NCBI GenBank assembly: GCA_022562455.1 | Contig: JADFPG010000005.1 | Coordinates: forward strand, 1 to 43,048 | Length of the DNA: 43,048 nucleotides | Source: Fidelibacterota bacterium | Lineage (GTDB): Bacteria; Fidelibacterota; Marinisomatia; Marinisomatales; SCKK01 | Reading direction: 5' to 3' | Shown here: in pieces, positions 1-6,491 of the stretch | Position numbering within the stretch: the stretch's first letter is position 1 | How the letters are laid out: each line of letters opens with the position of its first letter | Notes under the pieces: generated by a model | Databases searched by the model: none | What the model was told of the DNA's origin: nothing | The model's input: only the letters and a program-made list of their open reading frames with translations | Position numbers and translations under genes: made by a program

Positions 1-2
1 GA

Positions 3-896
3 CGGTTTGATAAAGAGCCGGGAATAGATGAAGTTGTGGGATTGGACCTGATTTACCCAAAAGAATCATTCACCAAACTAAAATTTTACAAACAAGATTG
101 TAACGGAGACTTGCACAGTATTTTCACAAATCACAAAATAGATGCGCTCATTCATTTGGTATACATTCTAAATATGACACATGATTCTGAGGCGATGTAC
201 CGGATAAATGTTGGGAGTGTGGAAAATATTCTTAACTATGCTGAGGAATATGGTGTTCGACGGATTTTGGTGACCAGTTCTGCAACAGCTTACGGAGCTC
301 ATCCGGACAATCCCGACATACTTACTGAGGCTCATCCTTTGCGGGGTAATGAAGATTACCAGTATGCCCTGGACAAGACGATTGTGGAAAAGAAACTCCA
401 AGAATTTGGTGAGAAGCATCCTGAAGTTGACATTATTATTGCTCGACCTGCCATCGTTTGTGGAGCTCATATCGGGAATTTTATTTCGAGATATATAAAC
501 AAGGCTCTTGTTCCTTTGGTAAAGGATTGTGACACAGAAATGCAATTTTTACACGAAGAAGATGCTGCGGAAGCATTATATCATCTTGCAACAAAAGCTC
601 CTGACGGCGTCTATAATTTAGGTCCACCCAATACAATCCATGCTGCAAAGATCGCACAAATTCTTGGAGGGAAACCGATTTTTTTTGGTTCTCGGTTACT
701 TAAAACGATGACGGGATTAGCGTGGAAATTTCACATTACTTCGCTCACAGAAGCGCCCGCAGCGATGATTGATTTTCTTCAATATCCATGGGTTGTAGAT
801 GGCGGTAAAGTTGAGCAAAAGACAGATTTTCGCTATCAATATTCTTCTGAGGATGCCATCCGAGCATTTGCTGAGGCGCAAGCGAAGAAAGATTAA
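3..896 (+). CDS. NAD-dependent epimerase/dehydratase (extended SDR), 5' end outside window
   Basis: The reading frame is open to the left window edge, so the N-terminus is missing; about 297 residues are visible. The lost part should carry the GxxGxxG dinucleotide-binding loop. The visible start, around EVVGLDL, matches the end of the second Rossmann strand. The active-site serine region VTSSATAYG and the YxxxK pair (YALDK, near visible residues 121-125) are both present, followed by IIARPAIVCG, which fits the substrate-side segment of extended SDRs. The protein therefore probably oxidises, reduces or epimerises a sugar nucleotide or similar substrate with NAD(P)H in the cytoplasm. The substrate cannot be told from sequence. 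GTG at 36 is an internal codon rather than the start, because the upstream codons continue the family pattern. Confidence 0.85.
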   Translation, partial: RFDKEPGIDEVVGLDLIYPKESFTKLKFYKQDCNGDLHSIFTNHKIDALIHLVYILNMTHDSEAMYRINVGSVENILNYAEEYGVRRILVTSSATAYGAHPDNPDILTEAHPLRGNEDYQYALDKTIVEKKLQEFGEKHPEVDIIIARPAIVCGAHIGNFISRYINKALVPLVKDCDTEMQFLHEEDAAEALYHLATKAPDGVYNLGPPNTIHAAKIAQILGGKPIFFGSRLLKTMTGLAWKFHITSLTEAPAAMIDFLQYPWVVDGGKVEQKTDFRYQYSSEDAIRAFAEAQAKKD

Positions 897-1185
897 TACT
901 GTCAAAACTACATCCTTAATTAAACGTATCGGAATTTCTCCACCCACAGGGTCCTTCGGACAGGATTCTTCAGAAATGTTTATCAATGGTGAAATTAGTT
1001 ATTGGTTATTTGTTATTGGTTACTGGTATTACCGCTCCACCCTTGTACAGTCGCTTCGCTCTTTACATGGCAGGCACTCACTACTCACCACTCTACCAGT
1101 TACCAGTCACCAGTTCCTCAGCCTTTTTCCCCACAGCGTCCTGTCCGCAGGATCCTTTGGACATCCTGTGGAAAAATATCCTAAA
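897..1185. repeat. Intergenic repeat island, family A (inverted copy) plus CCTGTGG-type hairpins
   Basis: No convincing gene is seen here. From about 986 to 1110 the sequence is made of degenerate TTGGTTA/CCAGTTACCAG units around a core holding GTACAGTCGCTTCGC and GGCAGGCACTCAC. This is the reverse complement, with mismatches, of the island at 36893-37040. On either side lie hairpin-like strings sharing GGTCCTTCGGACAGG (about 950-964) and CAGGATCCTTTGG (about 1148-1160), which recur near 22437 and 37093. The island ends where the remains of a DUF2231 gene begin, which suggests that insertion or recombination of this repeat removed the front of that gene. Confidence 0.7.
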
Positions 1186-1305
1186 AATAGCGGCGTTGAC
1201 TATATAGCTTTAGCATTTCTATCCCTTTTATCTCTCTCCGTGGGGATAACCGGATATCTTGGTGGGGAACTCGTGATGAGATATGGTGTCGGTGTGGGAC
1301 TATAG
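1186..1305 (+). pseudogene. C-terminal remnant of a DUF2231-type membrane protein
   Basis: The last 39 codons before the TAG at 1303-1305 encode a hydrophobic helix followed by GYLGGELVMRYGVGVGL. A GGELVY-RYGVGV ending is characteristic of DUF2231 family membrane proteins. No start codon, ribosome site or matching N-terminal helices lie upstream; the frame runs instead into the repeat island. The terminal G of the stop codon is the G of the GTG start of the amidohydrolase (TAGTG), a spacing typical of translationally coupled genes, so the intact ancestor was probably the first gene of a two-gene operon. The family identification rests on this short motif only. Confidence 0.55.
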
Positions 1306-2375
1306 TGCAGCGACGTCAGTTCCTCCAATCATTATCCGCTCTCTTATTCCTTCAACCTTTTCCCAATAGGCGAAAGAGATATGATCCAATCTTTGATGAT
1401 TTACAGCTCAAAGTTTGTGATGTACATATGCACCTCATCGGATTAAGTCCTAAGAATGGTTGCTATGTTAATAACAAGACACAAAAGTCAATTGTTTATA
1501 GATTACAGAAATTATTTTTAAAAATTGATTCGAATGGATCTCTTGAAGACCAGGATCGCCAATATGTTGACTGGTTGATTTCTACCATTGAGTCTTCCCC
1601 CGATCATCATTCCGGAATACTTCTTGCTATGGATGGCGTGTATGATGCAAGTGGCAGATTGGATGAGGTTCAAACCCCATTTCTTATACCAAACGATTAC
1701 CTCTTTAACATTACCGATCGGAGTCAAAAACTTTTTCCCGGTGCATCCGTAAACCCTCATCGCCGTGATGCCCTGACTGAACTGGATCGGGTAGCAGAAA
1801 AGGGGGCAATATTTATCAAGTGGATTCCAAATAGCCAGGCAATAGATCCATCAGATAAAAAATTGATCCCGTTTTATAGAAAGATGGTGGAAGTAGGTTT
1901 ACCTCTACTTTCACATTGTGGCACGGAATATGCGATTCCGGCATATGATCAGAAATTAGGAAATCCGAAGTTATTACAATTGCCTCTCGAGGAAGAAGTA
2001 AAGGTAATTGTTGCTCATTGCGCTGTGGAGGGGCGTGATGAAAACGGCTCATACTTTTTCCATTTTCTGGAAATGCTCGAATCCTATCCGAATCTGATGG
2101 GAGAGATATCAGCACTTAGCCTTCTCCATAAAATTCACCGCCTCCGTTATCTATTGGATAATCCATCGTACTTTGACCGGCTTTATTACGGAAGTGATTT
2201 TCCCCTCCAATTTTTTCCCGCCACCAGTCCGTATTATTTCCTCGGACGGATGACTCTTGAAGAAGCGGCAGAAATTCAGGCAATTGATAATGTGTTGGCT
2301 CGAAATGTTGCTACACTTTACAAGATTGGGGTTCCACGAGATTGCCTGGAGCGGGGGTTGGAACTATTAAAATAA
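1305..2375 (+). CDS. Tat-exported amidohydrolase (amidohydrolase-2 type TIM barrel)
   Basis: The 356-residue protein starts at GTG and opens with a twin-arginine signal (RRQFLQSLSALLFL, residues 3-16), so it is probably exported folded with its metals. The metal-binding pattern of the amidohydrolase superfamily is readable in order: HxH at 41-43, Lys172 in IKW, His204 in SHCG, His238 in AHCA and Asp298 in YGSDFP. This arrangement suits the PF04909 group, which holds hydrolases and decarboxylases, so the reaction itself is uncertain. The start overlaps by one base the stop of the DUF2231 remnant upstream. With that gene broken, expression may now depend on a promoter inside the repeat island. 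The fold is well supported, the substrate is unknown. Confidence 0.85.
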   Translation: MQRRQFLQSLSALLFLQPFPNRRKRYDPIFDDLQLKVCDVHMHLIGLSPKNGCYVNNKTQKSIVYRLQKLFLKIDSNGSLEDQDRQYVDWLISTIESSPDHHSGILLAMDGVYDASGRLDEVQTPFLIPNDYLFNITDRSQKLFPGASVNPHRRDALTELDRVAEKGAIFIKWIPNSQAIDPSDKKLIPFYRKMVEVGLPLLSHCGTEYAIPAYDQKLGNPKLLQLPLEEEVKVIVAHCAVEGRDENGSYFFHFLEMLESYPNLMGEISALSLLHKIHRLRYLLDNPSYFDRLYYGSDFPLQFFPATSPYYFLGRMTLEEAAEIQAIDNVLARNVATLYKIGVPRDCLERGLELLK

Positions 2376-2457
2376 TGGTAACTATTCAGGCTTAGCCTTA
2401 GCCTCATGTTCGTTGAGACTTACGATAAACGACCCTGAAGGTTCGGGGTTACAAATA

Positions 2458-3606
2458 ATGAATCAATCAATTAACTCCATGTTTCTTATTGCACTTGCTC
2501 TATTTTCTCTAATTGTGATTGAAATTATCCGTCGAAATTGGAGATTGGCAGTTTTGGTTTCCATTATTGTTCCCGGTACACTTTCTCGTCTCTTGGCGGC
2601 GCTTTTGCCATCAGTTTTTATGGAAACTACACACTATATAGGGGTGAAAGGGGAAAAGATACCCATGAGGATATATCATCCCAAGAAATCCGGTAGACGA
2701 CCGGTTTTTATTATCTATCCGGGTGCATCCCCTACAGGTGAGGAGCATGAAGCATTAAATATATTGGGTGAAGGAATGGCAAAATTGGGTTTGAGAGTGT
2801 TTTTACCGCGATTGTCTGCCTTGAAGGATGTTCTTATTCAGAGTGAAACTACTGAAGAAATCATCAAAGCATATCGTCAGGTGGGTCAGAGATCGGATGT
2901 TAATCCCGAGAAAATTGCCGTGGTGGGAGTTAGTTTTAGTGGTAGCCTCGTGATAAAGGCTTTTGCCGAGGAGTCAATAACTACCATGCCAGCTTGTATA
3001 TTATCTTATGGGAGTTATTTTGACATTGTAAATACATTGAGATTTGCTTTAACTGGTGATTTTAGCGACGGGAATGACCAGTATCATATAGATCCTAATG
3101 AGTGGGGAAGAATTGTGTTTTTCCATAATCATTTGGATCTGCTGGAAGAACATCTAAATCCTGAGAGAGTACGTCCTTACTTTTTAAAGTTGGTGCGGAA
3201 TGATAAGAATGGAGCTGAAGATGCATTTAAAAAGATGTCTGAACAGGAGCAAGAATTTGTTCGGAAGATTGTAGATGGGAATCGAAAAGAGACAATGGAA
3301 TTGGCAGAAGAAATTCTTCCGAAATTGAAAGATGTAAACATAGCATTGTCTCCCAGGTATTTCATCAATAAAATCAACTTTCCACTTTTTCTTATGCATG
3401 GATCACAGGATAATATGGTTCCCTTTACAGAAACTGTTAAATTCAGCCGGATTTTGAGATCAGAGGGAAAGAATGTGAAAACATATATAAGTCATCTATA
3501 TGGGCATTCAAAAGTAGATGTATATAAAAAGGGAATTAAATTCTTGGTGAAGGAATTGTGGAATATGGGGTCATTCCTGAATAAGGTGTTAAATACGGTT
3601 TTTTGA
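2458..3606 (+). CDS. Membrane-anchored alpha/beta hydrolase
   Basis: I place the start at ATG 2458 (382 residues). The open frame extends 15 codons further upstream, but that stretch is hairpin repeat sequence. Residues 7-50 hold two hydrophobic segments that probably anchor the protein in the inner membrane. The hydrolase domain follows, with the oxyanion region IIYPGASP, the nucleophile elbow GVSFSG (Ser160), an acid in GSQDNMVP (Asp318) and the catalytic His350 in YGHSK. This is a complete serine-hydrolase triad of the dienelactone-hydrolase/prolyl-oligopeptidase kind, and the substrate cannot be assigned. The insertion between the nucleophile and the acid is long and charged, and probably forms a lid. 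The gene stands alone between two repeat stretches. Confidence 0.8.
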   Translation: MNQSINSMFLIALALFSLIVIEIIRRNWRLAVLVSIIVPGTLSRLLAALLPSVFMETTHYIGVKGEKIPMRIYHPKKSGRRPVFIIYPGASPTGEEHEALNILGEGMAKLGLRVFLPRLSALKDVLIQSETTEEIIKAYRQVGQRSDVNPEKIAVVGVSFSGSLVIKAFAEESITTMPACILSYGSYFDIVNTLRFALTGDFSDGNDQYHIDPNEWGRIVFFHNHLDLLEEHLNPERVRPYFLKLVRNDKNGAEDAFKKMSEQEQEFVRKIVDGNRKETMELAEEILPKLKDVNIALSPRYFINKINFPLFLMHGSQDNMVPFTETVKFSRILRSEGKNVKTYISHLYGHSKVDVYKKGIKFLVKELWNMGSFLNKVLNTVF

Positions 3607-3617
3607 TGACTGAATCG

Positions 3618-3648
3618 GTCAGCTGACGGACAGCGTCCGTTGGCTAAC
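3618..3648. repeat. Hairpin with GTCAGCTGACGGAC arm (possible terminator of the hydrolase gene)
   Basis: GTCAGCTGACGGAC (3618-3631) pairs with GTCCGTTGGCTAAC (3635-3648) across a three-base loop, with three mismatches, two of them G-U pairs in RNA. No T-run follows, so any terminator role is weak. The same TCAGCTGACGGA string occurs inside the MITE at 31485-31593, and variants occur near 24945 and 26517. It is best seen as a dispersed palindromic repeat. Confidence 0.55.
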
Positions 3649-3787
3649 GGATTGGATTTACGTTTTCACACAACCTCTGAAACTGTGAGTTAATCTCATC
3701 CCGATGCTTTGGGACAACTTTATAGACAGACACTAATTTCAGTGATTTTACTGAAAATTTTCTCGACGAGCACTCCGTCGAAAGAAC

Positions 3788-3816
3788 TTGACTTTCTCGA
3801 CGAAAGCGTATAAAAT
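3788..3816 (+). promoter_or_regulatory. Sigma-70-like promoter for the two-repeat small protein
   Basis: TTGACT (3788-3793) and TAAAAT (3811-3816) are separated by 17 bases, the optimal spacing for a housekeeping promoter. Transcription would start about 45-50 bases before the ATG at 3870. The surrounding sequence carries several CTCGACGA/TCGTCG repeats (about 3760-3825), which could fold or serve as an operator. The assignment is from consensus only. Confidence 0.5.
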
Positions 3817-3869
3817 TCTCGTCGGTAAAATAAATAAGCTTTTCTTAACTCAATTGAAGGAGAAAGATA

Positions 3870-4097
3870 ATGGCTGAAAAAGTAAAAACAACTGGCGTAA
3901 GTAAAACCTCAGGCTATCTGTATTACCTCGGAAAGGACGGCAATGTATGGCGTTCAAAGATGGCTCGCGCTGGTAAAGGCGGCGGGAATGCCGAAAAAGT
4001 CGCAGATGCTGGTGTTACCAGAGAAGGTGGATATCTCTATTTTATCGATAAAGATGGAGATGTCTCTCGCGCGAAAATGGCAAGAGGCCGTAAATAA
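3870..4097 (+). CDS. Small basic two-repeat protein, function unknown
   Basis: The 75-residue protein is made of two copies of one unit: GVSKTSGYLYYLGKDGNVW then RSKMAR, and GVTREGGYLYFIDKDGDVS then RAKMAR. A glycine-rich linker joins them. It is rich in Lys and Arg, has no signal peptide or membrane segment, and looks cytoplasmic and possibly nucleic-acid binding; that last point is inference. Expression signals are strong for so small a gene: a good promoter at 3788, GGAGAAAG spaced properly from ATG, and a strong intrinsic terminator just downstream, so it is probably a well-expressed single-gene unit. The GYLYxxxKDGxV core looks like a compact beta-hairpin. I do not recognise a characterised family. 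Confidence 0.85.
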   Translation: MAEKVKTTGVSKTSGYLYYLGKDGNVWRSKMARAGKGGGNAEKVADAGVTREGGYLYFIDKDGDVSRAKMARGRK

Positions 4098-4120
4098 CCT
4101 CGCGGTAGGTTATTGATTTT

Positions 4121-4148
4121 AAAAACCCCCAATATTGGGGGTTTTTTT
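4121..4148 (+). terminator. Intrinsic terminator after the two-repeat protein
   Basis: AAAAACCCCCAAT pairs with ATTGGGGGTTTTT with almost no loop, followed by further T residues. This is a textbook GC stem with a U-tract. A weaker hairpin (AACCT...AGGTT, 4096-4111) lies just before it. The stem is preceded by a run of A and would also work from the other strand. Confidence 0.9.
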
Positions 4149-4266
4149 ATTGACCAAATCTTCTTAAAATTATCTTACTTGATACAAGTTAGCAGGTGAA
4201 AAAGAAATCCTTAATAATTTAATGGTACTTTAACAGTTTGATTCACCTTGCGGTGTTTAAAATAAA

Positions 4267-4521
4267 GTGATTAGAAAATATTCAATCAGAAAAATCATCG
4301 GGTATCTTCTCATATCACCCTGGATTGTATTAGGGCAAGTGGATTATATCTCAGAAATACAGACGCTCATTTTTGACTCCACATGGATGGAACCAGGTAT
4401 GCATGAGATTTTGTGGTGGGGAGAAGATAGATCCAATCAGTATGTTTCCAGTGGCATATATATTCTCCGGATCAGACAAGGAAGCACGACATTTTCTAAA
4501 AAATTAGTACTGATTAAGTAG
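4267..4521 (+). CDS. Short secreted protein made of half a FlgD-like/T9SS C-terminal domain
   Basis: The 84-residue frame starts at GTG. A basic N-terminus and a hydrophobic stretch (about residues 9-22, ending LGQ) look like a Sec signal peptide. The rest, with PGMHEILWWGED, SSGIYILRI and a final KKLVLIK, matches the last strands of FlgD-like Ig domains. In this group of bacteria those domains end large secreted proteins and act as sorting signals. Here the usual large cargo region and the first strands are absent. Either this is a decayed or deleted secreted protein that kept its two ends, or a true minimal domain. It lies 30 bases upstream of the haem lipoprotein, on the same strand. Confidence 0.55.
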   Translation: MIRKYSIRKIIGYLLISPWIVLGQVDYISEIQTLIFDSTWMEPGMHEILWWGEDRSNQYVSSGIYILRIRQGSTTFSKKLVLIK

Positions 4522-4551
4522 AGTTCATTCGTTCACTGGGAAATACAAGTA

Positions 4552-4962
4552 TTGAAAAAATTAGTGGTTTTTGGAGGGATAATTTTATTTTTATCAAATT
4601 GTACCGATTTAGGTACTGGGTCAGGAAAAAGTAAAAATGGCAGTGAAGTTTCTTTTGCTGAGGATATACAACCAATTTTTAATGCTTATTGCGCATATGA
4701 GGGGTGTCACGTTGAAGGTCATATCACAGGTCTCAATCTTTCTGGGGGAATCAGTTACAGCAATCTTGTGAATGTTTCCTCTGCATCGTATTTTCCTTTA
4801 ATAAGGGTTTTTCCGACGGAGCCGGATAGTTCGGTTCTCTATTTAAAAATAACAGGAGATCCTTCTGTAGGCCAGGTAATGCCGCCAAAAGACCCGGTAT
4901 TAAATATTAACCAGATTAATTTGATTGAGGAGTGGATATTGGATGGTGCAGAAAATAACTGA
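4552..4962 (+). CDS. Haem lipoprotein, PSCyt1-like cytochrome c domain
   Basis: Starting at TTG, the 136-residue product has a lipoprotein signal (LFLSNC, Cys17), so it should be lipid-anchored in the envelope. The mature part reads FAEDIQPIFNAYC and then a haem-binding motif of the CX4CH type (CAYEGCH), in place of CXXCH. It ends with an MPPKDP segment, whose Met is a likely axial ligand, and with IEEWILDGA. This layout fits the PSCyt1-like domains of Bacteroidetes and Planctomycetes, where the wider spacing also occurs. The next gene overlaps its end by 20 bases, so the two are almost certainly cotranscribed. Its role is probably electron transfer at the outer membrane. Confidence 0.8.
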   Translation: MKKLVVFGGIILFLSNCTDLGTGSGKSKNGSEVSFAEDIQPIFNAYCAYEGCHVEGHITGLNLSGGISYSNLVNVSSASYFPLIRVFPTEPDSSVLYLKITGDPSVGQVMPPKDPVLNINQINLIEEWILDGAENN

Positions 4963-6088
4963 TTTTCCATTATGTATTATCGTGTGCTTTCTTTTCGGAG
5001 TTTTAGGGTTGCATTCCCTCGAAGCAATACCACGATTTGCCGTCGTAAATGGGACGAGCTGCAGCACTTGTCACATCAGCCCAACGGGATCCGGATTAAG
5101 GAATGACTACGGAATAGCAATTTTCTCAATGGATGAGCTTCCGGCGTTGCCGGGTAGAAAATGGACGGATGAAAGTTTTTCTGGTTTGATTACCGACCAT
5201 CTACAATTGGGGGCAGATTTCCGCTTGCAATTTTTTGGATATACGGAAGGTGATACGGCCCAAAAAATAGCTATTTTTCCAATGCAGTCGGATATATATG
5301 GATATATTGAAGTCAATCGAATTATGGATGTCTATGTGGAATTGGATTTAATTCGTAATAATTCTGAAATTTGGACATCCCTAAATCTTTTTCCGAATGA
5401 TGGATATATACGGATTGGGAAAAAAATCCCCCATTATGGACTTCCATTAGATGACCACACATCATTTGTACGGGGCGGTAATATTCGACGTAACTATGGT
5501 TTAACAAAAGAAGGCATGCCTTTTTCTCCATTCACCCCTGTACCCGGTATGATTGAGATTGGGGTGAATCTGTCTGATTTCTTTCTTACATGGAGCATTT
5601 CCAACGGATATGTTCTGGGTCGGGATCAGAGGTATGGGTTCGGTGAGTCAATTTCAGATAAAACCGTGACAGGGCGGATTGAATATTCCAAAGCATATAC
5701 TTCATGGTCTGTTCTTGCTGGCGGGTCAATCATGAAGGAGCAGGATTTTTCTATGTGGGGACTTTTTGGCGGAGTATCCCGTGGGAATGTAAGCTGGGAA
5801 GGAGAAGTAGACCTTGCAGAAAATTGGGCGAGTAAAGATCCATCTCTTGCTTCCTATAGCCAATTCTCATGGCAGTTATTACAGGGATTGCATTTATTAA
5901 CGAAATATGATTTTTTTGATCTGGATGTGAGTAGGAAAGGAGAATGGGTCTCAAGATTTTCTGGCGGCATTGAATTTTTCCCCGTTAGTTTTCTGGAAAT
6001 AAAAGCTCAAGTTCGTGTCACAAATACATCGGAACTTGAAATGATGTCAAAACCGGAATATCTGCTTCAATTTCACACTTGGTTTTAG
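4943..6088 (+). CDS. Outer-membrane beta-barrel with an N-terminal c-haem motif
   Basis: I choose ATG 4943 (381 residues) because it gives a normal signal peptide (about residues 9-28); an earlier codon at 4925 would add six residues. Directly after the signal comes a single CXXCH (CSTCH), with SPTGSGLRNDYG following. The remainder is alternating polar/aromatic strands such as DVYVELDLIR, WSVLAGGSI and LEIKAQVRV, and it ends in HTWF, the terminal aromatic residue expected for BAM-inserted porins. The protein thus looks like a porin with a haem plug or periplasmic haem domain, which could pass electrons across the outer membrane together with the flanking cytochromes. That function is inferred from architecture and neighbours. 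Confidence 0.75.
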   Translation: MVQKITDFPLCIIVCFLFGVLGLHSLEAIPRFAVVNGTSCSTCHISPTGSGLRNDYGIAIFSMDELPALPGRKWTDESFSGLITDHLQLGADFRLQFFGYTEGDTAQKIAIFPMQSDIYGYIEVNRIMDVYVELDLIRNNSEIWTSLNLFPNDGYIRIGKKIPHYGLPLDDHTSFVRGGNIRRNYGLTKEGMPFSPFTPVPGMIEIGVNLSDFFLTWSISNGYVLGRDQRYGFGESISDKTVTGRIEYSKAYTSWSVLAGGSIMKEQDFSMWGLFGGVSRGNVSWEGEVDLAENWASKDPSLASYSQFSWQLLQGLHLLTKYDFFDLDVSRKGEWVSRFSGGIEFFPVSFLEIKAQVRVTNTSELEMMSKPEYLLQFHTWF

Positions 6089-6099
6089 GAGGTAGTTAA

Positions 6100-6471
6100 A
6101 TGAAACAATACAAACTGCACGTTACTTGGATGGTAATTACTGTCGGAATCCTTTCGGCACAGGAATTGAAAAATGTTCAAGTTCTTCCATTCGAGACGAA
6201 GAAAGACTTAATGGTTTACATGAAAACTAAAGTAGCGAAGTCTTTAGGTGTGAAGTGTAATTTCTGCCATAATATAAAAGACTATTCATCAGATGAAAAA
6301 GCTCACAAAACCATTGGTCGTGAAATGATGAAGATGGTAATGGATATCAATGAAAATGTAATGGCTCCTTTTAAATTTGATCCGATTTCTTGCTGGACTT
6401 GCCACCGTGGAGATGAATCTCCGGAAAGAGATATAGCTGATACAAAAGAGAAAAAACAGCACAAACATTAA
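6100..6471 (+). CDS. Dihaem c-type cytochrome of the reaction-centre cytochrome type
   Basis: The 123-residue protein begins 11 bases after the barrel gene with a good ribosome site (AGGAGG). A signal peptide ending near LSAQ is followed by LKNVQVLPFETKKDLMVYM, the start pattern of the small proteins related to the photosynthetic reaction-centre cytochrome subunit (PF02276). Two haem sites are present, CNFCH and CWTCHRG. Between them a helix with REMMKMVMDIN is conserved in that family, and its Met residues are candidate axial ligands. These proteins are common in non-phototrophs, so photosynthesis is not implied. The lysine- and histidine-rich tail (KEKKQHKH) is unremarkable. It is probably a periplasmic electron carrier for the preceding two gene products. 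Confidence 0.85.
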   Translation: MKQYKLHVTWMVITVGILSAQELKNVQVLPFETKKDLMVYMKTKVAKSLGVKCNFCHNIKDYSSDEKAHKTIGREMMKMVMDINENVMAPFKFDPISCWTCHRGDESPERDIADTKEKKQHKH

Positions 6472-6491
6472 TAGAATTTCGAGGAAAACTA

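Noticed and set aside
799-1305. A 168-codon plus-strand frame read as a complete gene
   Set aside because: Its first two thirds overlap the end of the epimerase gene out of frame and then run through repeat sequence. Only the last 39 codons look like protein; these are kept as a DUF2231 remnant.
3760-3830. A riboswitch in the CTCGACGA repeats upstream of the small protein
   Set aside because: The repeats allow only short stems, no known aptamer core is recognisable, and most of the stretch lies upstream of the likely transcription start.
6100-6471. Evidence for photosynthesis from the reaction-centre-type cytochrome
   Set aside because: Small proteins with this domain are widespread in non-phototrophs, and no reaction-centre or pigment gene is near.
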